Counted from the first letter of the stretch, positions 34,037-46,039 are shown. The stretch is DNA of 64,000 nt from Epiperipatus broadwayi (GCA_028023455.1 JAQFVV010006453.1:438001-502000), one strand, 5' to 3'. Notes: generated by a model not told the origin, from the sequence alone. Numbers and translations: made by a program.

Positions 34037-34551
34037 ATTATTCCAATGTATAAATATATAGAATGTGCTATAAAGCACATGAACACACAAAACTGAAGAC
34101 AAAAAAATCTTAATATAGATTGATACAAACTAACTATAAGTATCTAAATATGTGGCTAAGTGCTTTTGAGGGCTGAAATTTTTATATTCATAGCCATCTT
34201 GTAAATAAATTAGTTAAGAATAATGCAAATCTATGCAAATGAGGTAGTTAAGAGAAAGGTAAAGGCAGCTTACTTTATCACTAAAGATAACAACTTTATA
34301 AACAGAAAAGACTTATATGATCTCCAGGAAATGGAATACATAATACCTCATTTTCATAAATTTGCATCACTCAACTAATTTATTTACAAGATGGCTATGA
34401 ATATGAGGACCTCGGCCCTTGAAAGCCCTTAGACACATATTTAGATACATATATTTATTTTGTATCAACCTATATTAAGACTTCGTTGTCTTCAGCTTTG
34501 TGTGTTCATGTGTTTTAGCGCATTCTATATATTTACACTTGGTAATATTAC
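34037..34551. mobile_element. Penelope-like element remnant with inverted 3' ends (locus 2)
   Basis: Arms at about 34037-34247 and 34343-34551 are inverse copies. Shared parts include ATATATAGAATG(T/C)GCTA with inverse, GTGTTCATGTG, TTCATAGCCATC and TTTGTA.AAATTAGTT. The centre encodes the very end of a GIY-YIG protein on the plus strand: KRKVKAAYFITKDNNFINRK (34250-34310), the counterpart of KRKVREAYFIAADPSAINRR at 60 kb. Little more than the 3' end is left in each direction. Confidence 0.75.
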
Positions 34552-34687
34552 AACTTAAATTGTTTAAGAGCAGTTTTAATTTAACTTCCTTCTTTATCTT
34601 TACATTCTCTCCTTTTTTTTAAAAAGATAAGTTTTCATTTTTGTTATACATTTAACAGTAAAAAATAAAATTTTAATTTTATTATAT

Positions 34688-34885
34688 ACTTGCTGTTACT
34701 ACAACAGTTCTCTCCAAAAAAAATCTCTGGCAGTTCTATTTTCTTAGCCAATTAAATTTCTCCTCATTTACATATCTGGCTATAATACTTGCTGTTACTA
34801 TAGCAGTTCTTTCTTCAAAAATAAATCTCTGGCAGTTTTATTTTCTTAGCCAATTAAATTTCTTCTCATTTACATATCTGTGTAA
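34688..34885. repeat. Tandem duplication, period 99 bp
   Basis: Two copies starting ACTTGCTGTTACTA (34688, 34787), each with ATCTCTGGCAGTT and TAGCCAATTAAATTTCT and ending ATTTACATATCTG. Only a few differences separate them. Confidence 0.9.
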
Positions 34886-35334
34886 TAAAAAAAATGAAAA
34901 GAAAAAATGTGCGTTTATCTTATCATATCTTATAAATTAATTTAAAAGAAATTAAATAAATCCTTCAATTAAATCAAAATAATCTTTAGGATTATTAAAA
35001 GAGAAAAACAAATTATTACTCTTGATGTAATATGCCATTGGTTTTCATTTTTAGATTAAGCACAGTTTATCTAACTTAGTGTTTGGAAATAGAGCAAAAC
35101 CAATATATAAAAGAAGGAGAAGAAAGGGAATTAAAAAAAATTACACAATAATAATGAAAAAAAAATGGAATTATATAATCTTACTGTTCAATAAATTTGA
35201 ATACAAGGGTCAAGCATACTAAATGTCAGCCATGATAATCAAGTCATCTGGAAGAAAATAGAGAAATTTTTAAATTAGTTCTACCAAACTATATATTTTG
35301 TACTAAAATATAAGATTATGGTTTATATATATAT

Positions 35335-36960
35335 TGTCTTCATCAACATTTTCACCATTATCAATCTACTACAAAATGAATATCAAATTTAATCCTCTTT
35401 CTCTGATTCATGGCTTCTGTTTTCAGCATCATAAATAGCAACTTCCTTATTTGGTCCTTAAATCTCATATGTAGCCTTCATCATCATCATTTCTAGCAAT
35501 ATGTCCATCCAACTTCCTTTTACTTTTCCATTTTTTTAAAGCTGACAGTGATGTATGTTTATTCTTTCATTCATGATTTTATTTTCAATCATTTTATTTA
35601 CTCCTAACATACACTTCTTCCTATTTCAGTACGCGGTCTAAAATTTTAGTATTGCTCTTTAAGTGTGTGAATCTTAGATACATTAGGAAGAACTGGTGAG
35701 AGACAAATATTAAAAACTTTCCTTTTCAAACATATAGACATACGTTTTTCAATATTAAGTTATTTTGATTGAATCCAAGTTTAAAACTATGATTTCATGC
35801 ATATCCTTGATAATTTGATGCAGAAGAATAATAGCAGACTTTGGGTCCCAAATTCCATTTGGCATGACTCCATTCTGATAGTTTCATTATTTAAATTTCT
35901 TATGACTTTCTAAGTGATAAACCAGTCAATTATCCTTTTTATTTCTTCCAATACATTTTCATCTTCATTACTTATCTGATCAAGGTATTTGCAATTGTTA
36001 CCTTCATTTAATTGCATAATTTTCAATCTTTATTTTCTTCTTCTGAGAAAATATATTGAACATTATTTTAGTCTCATTAACATTTATTTTTACTCATTCT
36101 TTTTATGATCATATATTTTAATCAACACAATATTTCATATAAAACTGCTGGAAAAATGTCTTGGAATCATGGTATCACTTCACCATACACTATTCTTATC
36201 ACTATGTTATCTAATGTCTTCTGATGCATTTTGATAAATATTCTTCTGAAAAAGATAATATTATGGATTCATATCCTAGTTATATAAAGCTTTATCAATT
36301 GAGATAGTGCTTATAGAATCAAATGCCTTTTGATATGGTATTAATTCAAAGCATAATGAATACTTGTATTAATTGACTTTTTCTATAACTTCTCGCAATA
36401 CATAGATGTAATTCATTTTGCTAAAACAATTTTCAAATCCAGAAATCCAGATTGTTCTTGATGGTTTGACTCTGAAGATCACTATAGACAAGTTCTAATT
36501 ATTTTGACAAACATTTTCTATAAAACTGACAGGTATGTAATTTTTAATATCTTCTTTTTCTTAAATATCAATATTATAACTGTAATGTTCCAATTACCTG
36601 GCATATTTTTATCATTTAGACTGTTTATCAAATAATTTTCTATTTTCATTGCTTCTTTTAAGATCAATAATAATTCTCTCATTTCCTGGAGGTTTTATCC
36701 TCTTATGTTTCACTTCTTTTAAAGAATTTGACACTTCAGATATATAATAATTGTAGGGAATATTTCTAATATCTTCTGTTTCCTAAATATCAATATTATA
36801 ACTGCATTCTTCCACTTATCTAACACATTTTTATCATTTAGACATAGTTTACTAACAATTATTCTATTAATTTCAATTCACATTTTAATCCAACAATTTC
36901 CTTGACACTCTAAAAAAATTGTTCATTCATCCCCATGGGGAAAAGATTTTAGGCTGTGTG
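35335..36960 (-). pseudogene. RTE-like LINE reverse transcriptase relic
   Basis: Read on the minus strand from right to left, recognisable blocks come in the expected order. A KKxKPPGN-type block sits near 36690, YQKAFDSISTIS (RT motif A region) near 36300-36345, a YL.Q block near 35980, and W.GHIARNDDDEG with a C-terminal tail near 35340-35500. The catalytic FADD-type motif is not readable. Many stops. The 36655-36760 portion is repeated at 39100-39205 as part of a separate LINE relic. Confidence 0.65.
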
Positions 36961-37045
36961 CATTGTACTCAAACTTAATTCTTTTCTTTGGTTTTGTTTT
37001 ACCATTCTTTTCTTATGCAACTTATGAGCTAAAATAGGTTGTTCT

Positions 37046-37140
37046 AGTCAAGCGTTGGTGGCCTAGTGGTTAGCATAGCTGCATTCCAAGCAGCTGGCCT
37101 GGTTTCACTTCCTGGTCAACGCTTTGACATATGAGAAAAA
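37046..37140 (+). mobile_element. tRNA-derived SINE (copy 2)
   Basis: CAAGCGTTGGTGGCCTAGTG carries the A-box region and CTGGTTTCACTTCC the B-box region. The end CAACGCTTTGACATATGAG is followed by nine A. The 5' and 3' ends (AAGCGTTGG and CCAACGCTT-like) are partly inverse to each other. The target duplication AAAATAGGTTGTT / AAAATAGGATGTT (37031 and 37141) has one mismatch. Confidence 0.85.
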
Positions 37141-37154
37141 AAAATAGGATGTTT

Positions 37155-38305
37155 TATAGATTCTAGTTTCATTTTACACTATTTTAGCATACGGAGATAT
37201 TTTATTAAATACAAACTGATTAAACATTGAATGTTTCTCACATTTTTGTTTCATTTTGCATTTGATATTTGCATTCATGAATAATCTTTTAGCGGCATTA
37301 AATAAATCAGATAAGATATTATTTCTTTGCATGGTTTTGACTTTACATTTTATCTTAGCACTAGTGGATATTTTATCCACAGGAATTTGATAAAATTGGT
37401 GAAAATTATTTTGAGTCAATTATTTGATGCAGAATTATTTTTTTAGCCAAGTTATTATGGCTACTGCTAAGCGTTTAAAATTTTTCTATGTTGGAAATAA
37501 TATTATTTAAAAATGAATAAGATGATAGTCTATTATAAGAAACTTCAAAATTGACAGTGTCTTTATATTTAACCATTTAGCCATTACAATTCTTAAATCT
37601 AGCTTTTAGCAAATGAATTCCTTCATTTAATTCCCACATTGATGTAAGAAAATCCTTTTTTAAATTCTTTAAATTTGACTTATATTGGGGTATATAAATT
37701 CTAGTTTTTATAAAATTATGAAAATAATTTGTAATATTTACAACATTATTTTCCTGCTTCCTGGAAAGGTAACAGTCTATCTTGTAATTCTCTTTTTCAT
37801 TAACACTTTCAAATTTGGAGTTTATTCTCATATTTTAAAACAAGTTTTCAATATATTTTTTCTGTTCCTGTTTTAATACATTCATTTGTTTTACTAAATC
37901 ATTTTTCTGTTCTACTTCATTCTGGAGCAAAATATCAAATTTACTGTGCATATCTATTAACTCGTTTTGTATCTGTTTTTACATCCCAATCTAAAGGCAT
38001 GGTAAAATCCTTAATTTCTATCATCTTTACTTTAGATTCCTGTATTGAATCTATCAATTTTTGCTTTACCTCCTGTAGACTCTTACGTTTTCATGACTGA
38101 ATACTGTGATCAATTTCTAGTAATTTTATTTGGTTAATTTCCTTACACTTTTTAATTCTTTACTTAAATCAGTCTGACTTACATCTGTTAGGTTAAATAT
38201 ATATTCTAGATAAGTTTAACTGTTTCAAAATCTGACTCAAGTTGACCTATATGTTTTTTATGTTATTGTCTATCCCTATCATGGGTTTAGATAATTTTTA
38301 GAGAG
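37155..38305 (-). pseudogene. Unassigned decayed frames, possibly retroelement gag-like
   Basis: Minus-strand frames at 37831-37577 (84 codons) and 37419-37174 (81 codons), with further broken frames up to 38300, are rich in Lys, Asn, Ile and Leu. They include heptad-like stretches such as IDNNIKNI.VNLSQILKQL, suggesting a coiled coil. They follow an LTR-like segment on the same strand. No zinc knuckle, protease or RT motif was seen, so a gag-like origin is speculation. Confidence 0.25.
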
Positions 38306-38309
38306 TAGT

Positions 38310-39099
38310 TGTTACAACCCGGGTCCTTCTCTCATCAATATGTTAGGGGTTGAGAGTCAACACAACTTGATTTTGTTTCCAACAAATATTTTGGGTATCA
38401 GGGGATAATATTTCTTAGGTCCCATCCAAATCATTAATATTTCTTTCTGAATTATTAATATTTATTTTTAGATTAATAATATTAAATTAAAATTCTATCT
38501 TATAACTTATAATATATTACTAACAATTCATCCAGGCACAAAATCCACATCTTAAATTATCACAATACTTGAAATTCATATAATATCTACGTTACAGAAT
38601 ACCAATTCTTAAAGTATTTTAGAAATAATGAAATACATTTCTTTTCAACAGACTTATATTATCTACCTCTAATTCAATGCTTATAACAATAAATAAGACA
38701 ACTTTTATCATTCTCAGAAATCTATTTACACAATGTTTTAAAGTTGACTATTATATATTCAACTTTGATTAGAGATCTACAGGTCACTTTATTATGGATC
38801 ACCTTATTGCTTTTGATAAATAATTGAAAAATTAATTATTAATAATGAGTAATCAAAATTTTATTAATACAAGTTTTAAATTACCATTAGATTATCTTTA
38901 AATTCACCAAACAATCAATTCTTACTGCAAGAAATATAACCATTTAAACTATGATTATTTGCTTACTGTGGCATTGAAATCAGATCATACAATTAAATAC
39001 AAGCACTTATTAGGTACTTTAAGCCTATTATTACAAATAGATCGATACTATTACTATTACTAATCGATCAGGCCACAAGGTTGGGGCACCAAATTGTAA
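38310..39099 (-). repeat. LTR-like segment
   Basis: The segment starts TGTTACAACCCGGG and ends GGGGCACCAAATTGTAA, so its ends are nearly inverse (TGTTACAA and TTGTAA). It is about 790 bp long, has a different composition from its surroundings, and cuts a LINE relic exactly at its right edge. No second copy or clean target duplication was found. Confidence 0.3.
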
Positions 39100-40160
39100 G
39101 ATCAATAATAATTCCATCATTTCCTGGAGGTTTTGTCTTCTTATGTTTTACTTCTTTTAAAGTACACGACACTTCAGAAATGTAATAATTGTAGCGGACA
39201 CATTGTTTTCTTATTGTTCTTTATTATTTATTTTTTGCAGAATGCTTCTATGTGTTTCATGATCTCATCTCTCTTTTTTAGTAATAGTTTTTATCTTTTC
39301 TTCTTATTGCTATAATAACTTTTCTTCCAATACCAAAACATTGTTTTATATTTTTAAGGCTTTTCTTTTCTTTTATAATTTTCATAGTCAATTCACAATT
39401 ATATTTATTATATCATTCTTAATTCTTTTTCATAACATTTTACAAACTTTAGCTATACAATTATTCCTAATGGATTATTTTTAAATATTTGTATATTTCT
39501 TCTTTTTCTCATATGCTGTATTATCTTATTTAAAAATTTATTGGTTGATTGCTATATTTTGTGCAATATATCAATGTTTCAGTTCTTAGTAAAATATTAG
39601 TTATCTTTTTATTGATGTAAGTCAAGTCTGAAACATCTTCAAAGTTAAATGATTAATAAGTTCTATTTTAAACTTATAGGAATGTCTGTGAAGGCTAGGA
39701 ATATTCACTATTAATACTTTTTTAACAGTTTACTATAACAATTATAAATATTACATGATCACTATCTCATACTAGCACATAATTGTTATTAAACAATTCA
39801 AAACAAAGCAAAACTCTCCATATAGTAGTGCCATCTTGTGCTAACAAGAGCAATCAATGGATTCCAGAAAACTCCCATTACCATGAGAACTTGTTGGGGC
39901 AGTGATGTAAATGATCTATATTTGATGTCTTCTGATAAGGTGAATAATTAATGTTATCATTCTCTCTACTACACTACTAATCAATCTCCACAATGTTGTT
40001 TTTCTACTTTTATTTATAGTGAAGCCTATTCTAGTTGTATTTTCAATATTTGTGCCTTTGTAATATAGTGCAGGTCCACTTTTTAAATCAGTTGTCTCTT
40101 CATCTTTTCTTTTAACTTCACAATGTCCAACAATGTCACATTTAGTATTAGACAAATTTT
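39100..40160 (-). pseudogene. RTE-like LINE relic: endonuclease and pre-RT region
   Basis: The minus-strand frame at 40155-39916 (79 codons) contains CDIVGHCEVKRKDEE, followed by a GxxGF-type block (RIGFTINKS). This is the apurinic-like endonuclease signature of these LINEs (DIVGLSEVRRKGEE...GVGFLI). After a gap filled by a family A relic (39735-39880), the pre-RT linker (IKQCFGIGRKVIIAI) and KKTKPPGNDGIIID (near 39110-39160) follow. The sequence then stops at an LTR-like segment. Stops and frameshifts throughout. Confidence 0.7.
39735..39880. repeat. Family A relic inserted in LINE (copy A4)
   Basis: CATGATCACTATCTCATAC, TTGTTATTAAACAATT, CAAAGCAAAACTCTCCATAT, AGTAGTGCCA and AGCAATCAATGGATTCCAGA follow the minus-strand order of family A. 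The ribozyme region is missing. Confidence 0.65.
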
Positions 40161-40164
40161 TCTA

Positions 40165-41875
40165 TTCTTACAATCTTACTCCACATGGAAGTGATCTGCA
40201 GTTCTTTCTACTAAAAGAATTTTATGCCAGTTTAATTCTATTATGTTGCCATTTATATTAATCATGTAACCAATGCATTTATAAGTGTTAATTTCTTTAT
40301 TATTAATTTTCATTTTATTTTTTTGAAAAAGCCATTGAGCATTTAGTATTTTTAGCATTTATAATTAGTCCTATTTGTTGCTTTTATCTGATATCTCTTA
40401 TTATGCTTTCGGCTGCTCCGAAGCATTATTTATAAAGTAGGCATGACTTCAAAAAATTCTCTATACCTTTCCACAAACCTAACATAATTTTTTTAAAGAG
40501 ATGGAATCACTCTGCCATTTATTATTATTAATGTTAACACTCTTATACATTCTGATATTATTTATTGGTACAATTGGTGAAAGATTTTGAAAATTTTCAA
40601 CCTTTCTGTTCATATAAAATCTTTATTTTATATTCAAATTCAATAAGTTGAACTGGATTTCTTTTTAATTTAATATTATAAATGAGTAATATTCTAAAAA
40701 AATCACATTTTGACCATTTCAAATACTTAAAGCTTCCAGGTTTGTGAAGAGTGCCTGGTTTTCAAATATTTAAAAACTGATCTGTAAATAAGTCAATGTT
40801 CCATAAAAATCATCACAGATGTTTATGTAAACACCCATTCTGAAAATAGACAATTTATTTAAAAAAATATGAATAAAAAAGGTAGAGTTATGACAAATCT
40901 ATCAAATCCTGATTAATAACTGATATTTTCTTATAATAATTAAAATATGTGAACATATTTCAACACCATGCCAATTTCATCAGATGATAATGTAATAGAC
41001 ATTGGTTTTTTCTTTATATAACAATCACATTTATTAACTTCCATTTTTAAAAATAAAACATAAATGAAAAAATTGAAAGTATATCTGTATATTTCTTTTT
41101 GTTTTAAATAGTAACCAATTAGTGTGTAAAAATAATCAAAAATATTTTATAAACAAGCAAAAAATCATCTTTCATTTCCATCAAAATCTTTTCATGACAA
41201 CTAGACCAGAAGAAAGCAAATCCCCTTGGGTATTTTTTTTGTCAAAGATTAATGGAGAAATCCTTACTTTTTTAGCTGCAGTCCCTAAGAGACTGACTTT
41301 TTCAGATTTATTTTCAATTAAAATATTAATGGAAACTTTATATAAAAGTTCATCTTATAAAAATGGGGTCATTAGCATTTAGAATATAATTAATACTATG
41401 ATTTAAAGTTGTAGAACAATTAACATTTTTTTAGAAAACTCCTAATGATTCTCAACAAATATGAGTTATAAAGTTAATCTTAGCATTAGTATGTAGTCTA
41501 ATAAATTTTGTTGAATTTTGATAAAGGTTTATCAAAATATGGTAATTTGTGGTGTAGATTTTAATGTTACAAAGATTTAATCACTACCAAAATCATTATA
41601 AAATCAAATGATGTTTCAGAATTTACAAATTCAAAGAACAATAGTATATGCTGAGAAAATAAATACATATTCTTTGTCAATATTAGTTGTTTTTAAAATA
41701 TTTTATCTTTCAATGAATTTCACTAATAATTATAAAGGTTAAACTTATTTAAGATTTTAAAAAATAATATATTTAATTTACTTTTTAAAAAAAAAATTAA
41801 CCTTCATACCTGGGAAATAATCAGATAAATTTGCTTCATAGATAATTTGCACCTAATAAATTATATCAGGACAAA
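40165..41875. other. A+T-rich stretch, probable LINE 5' debris then nothing recognised
   Basis: A 60-codon minus-strand frame (40358-40176) just upstream of the LINE endonuclease relic could be degraded LINE 5' sequence. The 86-codon plus-strand frame at 41122 shows no motif. Confidence 0.35.
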
Positions 41876-41877
41876 AA

Positions 41878-42038
41878 ATCTATTATAGGTTATTAGACAA
41901 AACATGTTTAGCATTAGGACAGTCAATTAATAATTGATGGTTTCCTAGCAACATTAAAGATAAAGATTTCTTTCATTATATGAATACAGTTCCATATTTT
42001 GCTTAGTTTACATCATTATAAACGCATAGAAAATGTAA

Positions 42039-42070
<32 letters not shown>

Positions 42071-42311
42071 CCAGATATATATATATATATATATATATAT
42101 CTGGAAAAGGTGAATTATTATTTACAGAATGTGAAGATGTTAGTCACCTAAATATTCATGCCTATAAAAATCACTTTCTGAATTCAAAGCATCATAACTA
42201 CCATAACTACTTTGATTATAAGCAAAATAGTATTTCATTTTATTTCTAATTGAACTACAAAAAAAATCTATTATAGATTATTAGGACTGTCAATTAGTAA
42301 TTGGCAGTTTC
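41878..42311. repeat. Dispersed repeat K, two copies with a TA palindrome between
   Basis: ATCTATTATAGGTTATTAG then GACAGTCAATTAATAATTG and GTTTCCTAGCAACATTAAAG (41878-41965) recur at 42264-42311, where the copy is split by the Ty3/Gypsy insertion and resumes after 45863. A third copy lies at 46040-46145. Between the first two, CCAGATATA...TATATCTGG (42071-42104) is an AT-cored perfect palindrome. Confidence 0.75.
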
Positions 42312-43018
42312 TGTTATATCTCACTTTGCCTTAGAAGTTGTCTAGTCCAGACTCCCATCCTTATATGATCATACTAAACACTCATTGCCACTAACTAAAC
42401 TGTAAACATGCATATAACTAATGTGTAAACATATGGCCAAAGTATAAAAATGTGGCCAATGTATAAATGTGTAGATAAACTTCAAATACTGGTTAGAATG
42501 GGCCAATAGGCAATGATGCTCTCTGAATTCAATTGGTGCCAGTAAGGTTGGGTATCTGACAATAAATAGTCAGCCATTTTGGAGGCAAGGGAGAGAAGTC
42601 TGTCTAACCTAAATAACAAAATGCCCTCCCAATTAAAACCATTACTATTAGTGAAGGTTTCTATTACTGTAATTATGTTATAAGTCTACACAGTGAGACA
42701 ATTTCACAATAGAACTGGAACCTGCAAAGACTAAAATCAACTCAAGGTAATCTGTCTAGTACTGCCATAAGAGTCATTGGACAAATTTGAGGCAAGCTGT
42801 CTAGTATAGCTGAAAGAGTCACCATGCAAACTCACATGCTGGAAGGGAGGCCAGTCATTTGTTACTACCTGCCCAGAATTAATGAAGTTCATATATGTGG
42901 AAATATATTTATTGATTGTATATTATGTAAATATATTGATACTAATAAACCATATTAAATGAACTTCATATTTTTTATTACTGTTGGTTGGAACCTGCAA
43001 TTCAGACCAAACACAACT
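42312..43018 (+). repeat. 5' LTR of the Ty3/Gypsy-like element
   Basis: Begins TGTTATATCTCAC and ends in ACCAAACACAACT. It aligns throughout with 45195-45863, for example at TGTGTAAACATATGGCCAAAG and GGTTGGAACCTGCAATTCAG. A poly(A) signal AATAAA lies at 42944. The number of differences between the LTRs (visible every few bases to tens of bases) indicates an old insertion. Confidence 0.85.
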
Positions 43019-43022
43019 GATG

Positions 43023-43036
43023 TGGTGCAGTCTGAC
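43023..43036 (+). promoter_or_regulatory. Candidate primer-binding site
   Basis: TGGTGCAGTCTGAC starts 4 nt after the 5' LTR. Primer-binding sites begin TGG to pair with the CCA end of a tRNA. The tRNA is not identified. Confidence 0.45.
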
Positions 43037-43659
43037 AAAAATATTTTCCCCCATAACTGGAAAAATATAGTAAATACATACACAAGCATGCTATTAGATA
43101 CTTGTATTAAAATCACTATTCTGCCTGCATAAAAATCAGATTTAGCAGTTTGGAAAAAAAATACATGAGGCAAAGAAAATAGATTTATCATATTTATAAA
43201 ATGGTGATAAAAATCTACCACTTAGACCTCCCTGAATAAAAAACAGATTCATCAGTTTCATAAGAAAAATTGATTGCAAACTAATAGGTGTGTCAATTAA
43301 AATCATAAACCAATCATGAGTGTGTATCTCATAATAAATTGACAGAAGCTCTCCCTAGTCTAGTGCATCGTTAGCTTCGTTGGGAGAGTTACAAACAGTA
43401 GCTGTCAAAATTTAAAATTATGAATGATATCTCACAAAAATAAAAATTGGTACTTTGATTCTCTTATGAAGAAATGAAAAAAATTTTAAAAATTATTAAT
43501 TCTATTGGTTTCAAGTAAACTTTTGATCCAGCCCATCCTAAGGACTAGTCAAGCTATAAAGAGCTATTAATATTTTATTCTGCAGGATAATCACATCAAG
43601 AAGCCTGAGATAAAATTAGATACATTAATCACCATACTAGGTCCTCAAACTTATGAGAT

Positions 43660-44220
43660 ACTGAAGTCTGGAATCTATGACTGAAATGCTGGCTGACATA
43701 AATTTTGATAAAACCTTAGTCACTCTCACTGATTATTTTCCCCCTTAACCTTTGACAATAATACAAAGATATTATTACCAATTTCTGTATTCAAGAAGAG
43801 GGGAAAATTTCCAGAGAGTTCAAAACAAGAATCTAAACATTGGCATTAAAGTGCAAAATCAGAGATGTCCTGAATGAAGCACTTTGTGATCATTTTATTT
43901 GCCACATAAATGATCACAACTTACAACTTAAATTGCTAATGATACCAGATTTAAAATTTGATTTAACTTTGCCTAAGAAATACTAGCTGAATCAATAGCT
44001 AATCAAGCAAATCCATTAAAAAATTATTAATTATGATGTGCAAAAAATCAAGCTAAATACAGGTTCTGACAGACACTCTGTCAACTCAGATAATTCAGCG
44101 TCAATTAGTATAACACATTGCTATGGATGTGATGAACAAATGTACACACATACAGAATACCCACATGACTATACAACATACACATTTTGTGAGTCATACA
44201 TATAAAAGCTGCATGACAGA
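43660..44220 (+). pseudogene. Decayed gag of the Ty3/Gypsy-like element
   Basis: Broken frames include INFDKTLVTLTDYF, then PLTIIQRYYY (like the PKPLVIAERFRF capsid block), ILAESIANQANP (the xAxEIAxSxE block) and a zinc-knuckle remnant HCYGCDEQ with a later FCESY (44119-44190). Order and spacing fit the gag of Ty3/Gypsy elements of the K02A2.6-like type. Several stops. Confidence 0.6.
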
Positions 44221-44228
44221 CAACCTTT

Positions 44229-44794
44229 ATGAGAATGGAAAAACCCATTCCAAAAAACAGCAAAAGCAATTATAAGAAAAACAAACAAGTTGCCAGTATA
44301 AATCATATTACAGAAGATCAGTCTGGATTTAAACATAATATTATAATTAATGATACACCAGCTACAATGGAACTGGGAACAGGATTTGCATTGTCCACTG
44401 TTTCAAAAAAGACTTGGGTTATCAGTAATAAAAATAAAGAACATAAGCTGCACCCTAGCAGCAAGTCCCTCAGGGCAATAAAATAAAACTGTTGGGCCAA
44501 ACAACAGTTAATATTACTATGCCTAACAAGGCTATACACCTACCACTGGTGGTGGCATCAGGTAATCACAGTAATTTAGGCTATGACTACTTCAGTCACT
44601 TAGGTTTTGCAGTGACAAAAGTGAACCAGGTTACAACATTAAGCAAAATGAATCAAATCATATCAGTGAAGGACAAAACAGTTCAGTGGTCTAACCTGAA
44701 GGACACTGGTCTAGACTCCATGAGTTTTGCACTGGCCTATGGAAATGTGAACTGCCATTCAATAAACATTTACAAACTAACCTGTCAGCTCTGA
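44229..44794 (+). pseudogene. Decayed retropepsin-type protease region of the Ty3/Gypsy-like element
   Basis: The frame 44229-44486 carries INDTPATMELGTGFALSTVS. In this family the position of GTG (44376-44384) is the catalytic D-T/S-G, so the aspartate is replaced by glycine. After a stop and frameshift, 44492-44794 continues with HLPLVVASGNHSNLGYDYFS, the usual hydrophobic loop ahead of RT. No RT motifs follow. Confidence 0.7.
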
Positions 44795-44919
44795 ACTCTG
44801 ACCCAAACTGTGGTAAAAAAGAAAAAGACAATATAAAAATGCAAATAGATAGTCATGTTATGCAGAACATTCAATGGATCCAAAAATGAATACCAGCTGT
44901 GATTATATAACTGAAAGGA

Positions 44920-45183
44920 TTCTAGACTGTAGTAGTTCATACAGCAGATGGGTATCAACATCATCACCATCTAAATAAACTGAGATTGAATTACACAGAA
45001 ACAAGTACATCAAGTGAAAATAATGATCACCATACTGAAGAAAGCAACAACCCAAGCAAATACCCAGAAACAAGACTATCAGACAAGAATGATAAAGGAC
45101 AAAAGAACAGAAGCAAACCAATGAAGCAGACAAGATGTCATCTAGCACATTTGTATGACTATGTTCTTCATGGTCAATTTTAG
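44920..45183 (+). pseudogene. Integrase C-terminal remnant of the Ty3/Gypsy-like element
   Basis: VVVHTADGYQHHHHLNKLRL, read across one shift, corresponds to the GxSYxVxxxDGRxWRRHxxQLR end of integrase. It is followed by a hydrophilic Ser/Asn/Glu-rich tail ending YDYVLHGQF and a stop, right before the purine tract. Everything between protease and this point has been deleted. Confidence 0.55.
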
Positions 45184-45194
45184 CCAGGGGGAAG

Positions 45195-45863
45195 GATTTC
45201 ACATCTCACCTTGGCTTAGAAATTGACTAGTCCAGATTCCATCCTTGTCTGATCATATTGAGCACTCATTGCCACTAAGTAATGTGTAAACACATGGATA
45301 ACCAATGTGTAAACATATGGCCAAAGTGTAAAGTATGGCAAGGTGTAAACATGTGGATAAATTTCAACCATTGGTTAGGATGGGATAATAATCAATAATG
45401 CTCTCTAAATCCAATTGCTGCCAGTAAGATTGGGGATCTGATAATAAATATTCAGCCTTTTTGGAGGCAAGGACTAGAACATCTGTCTAACCTAAACAAC
45501 AGAACATGCTCCCTATTGAAACTTCTCTTATCAGTGAATGTTTCTATTACTGTCATTATGCTATAATTCTACACAATGAGGGAAGTCCATGATAGAATTG
45601 GAAGCTGCAAAGACTAGAGCTTACTCAAGACAAGCTGTCTAGTTCAGCCAGAAGAGTCATTGACAAGGCAAGCTATTATATACAGCTGGAAGTGAATTCA
45701 GTCATTTGGCACTACTTGCTTGGCATTAAGGCAGTTCATGTATTTATTGATTACATATTATATAAATAATATTTGATACTAATAAATCATATTAAGTGAA
45801 CTTCAAGTATTAGTATTTTGTATTTTTGTTGGTTGGAGCCTGCAATTCAGACAAAACACAACA
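45195..45863 (+). repeat. 3' LTR of the Ty3/Gypsy-like element
   Basis: Starts just after the purine tract (first bases degenerate, then CACATCTCACC) and ends ACAAAACACAACA. It is about 40 bp shorter than the 5' LTR because of small deletions. Confidence 0.85.
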
Positions 45864-46039
45864 GTTTCCTAGCAACATCAAAAGTAAAGATTTTGTTAAT
45901 TATTTACATCGGCATAAGTATATTTTTCTTTGTTTATCTTATTATGAAAATATTTAATTAATATATATATATTTCAAATTAAATATTTCCATGGATTGTT
46001 GTTATAATAAAGAATGGAAATGAGGAGATACTCAAGCAA

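Larger units (their letters stand above)
42312..45863 (+). mobile_element. Internally deleted Ty3/Gypsy-like LTR retrotransposon
   Basis: Two LTRs (42312-43018 and about 45195-45863) flank a 2.2-kb interior. A 5-bp target duplication, GTTTC, lies at 42307-42311 and 45864-45868. A primer-binding-site candidate (TGGTGCAGTCTGAC) follows the 5' LTR and a purine tract (AGGGGGAAGGA) precedes the 3' LTR. The interior has a degraded gag, a protease-like frame and an integrase C-terminus in correct order. Reverse transcriptase, RNase H and most of integrase are absent. The remaining frames contain stops and shifts, so it cannot be autonomous. It landed in dispersed repeat K. Confidence 0.85.

Noticed and set aside
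44785-45202. Minus-strand frames of 61 and 99 codons
   Set aside because: Antisense of the Ty3/Gypsy integrase tail.
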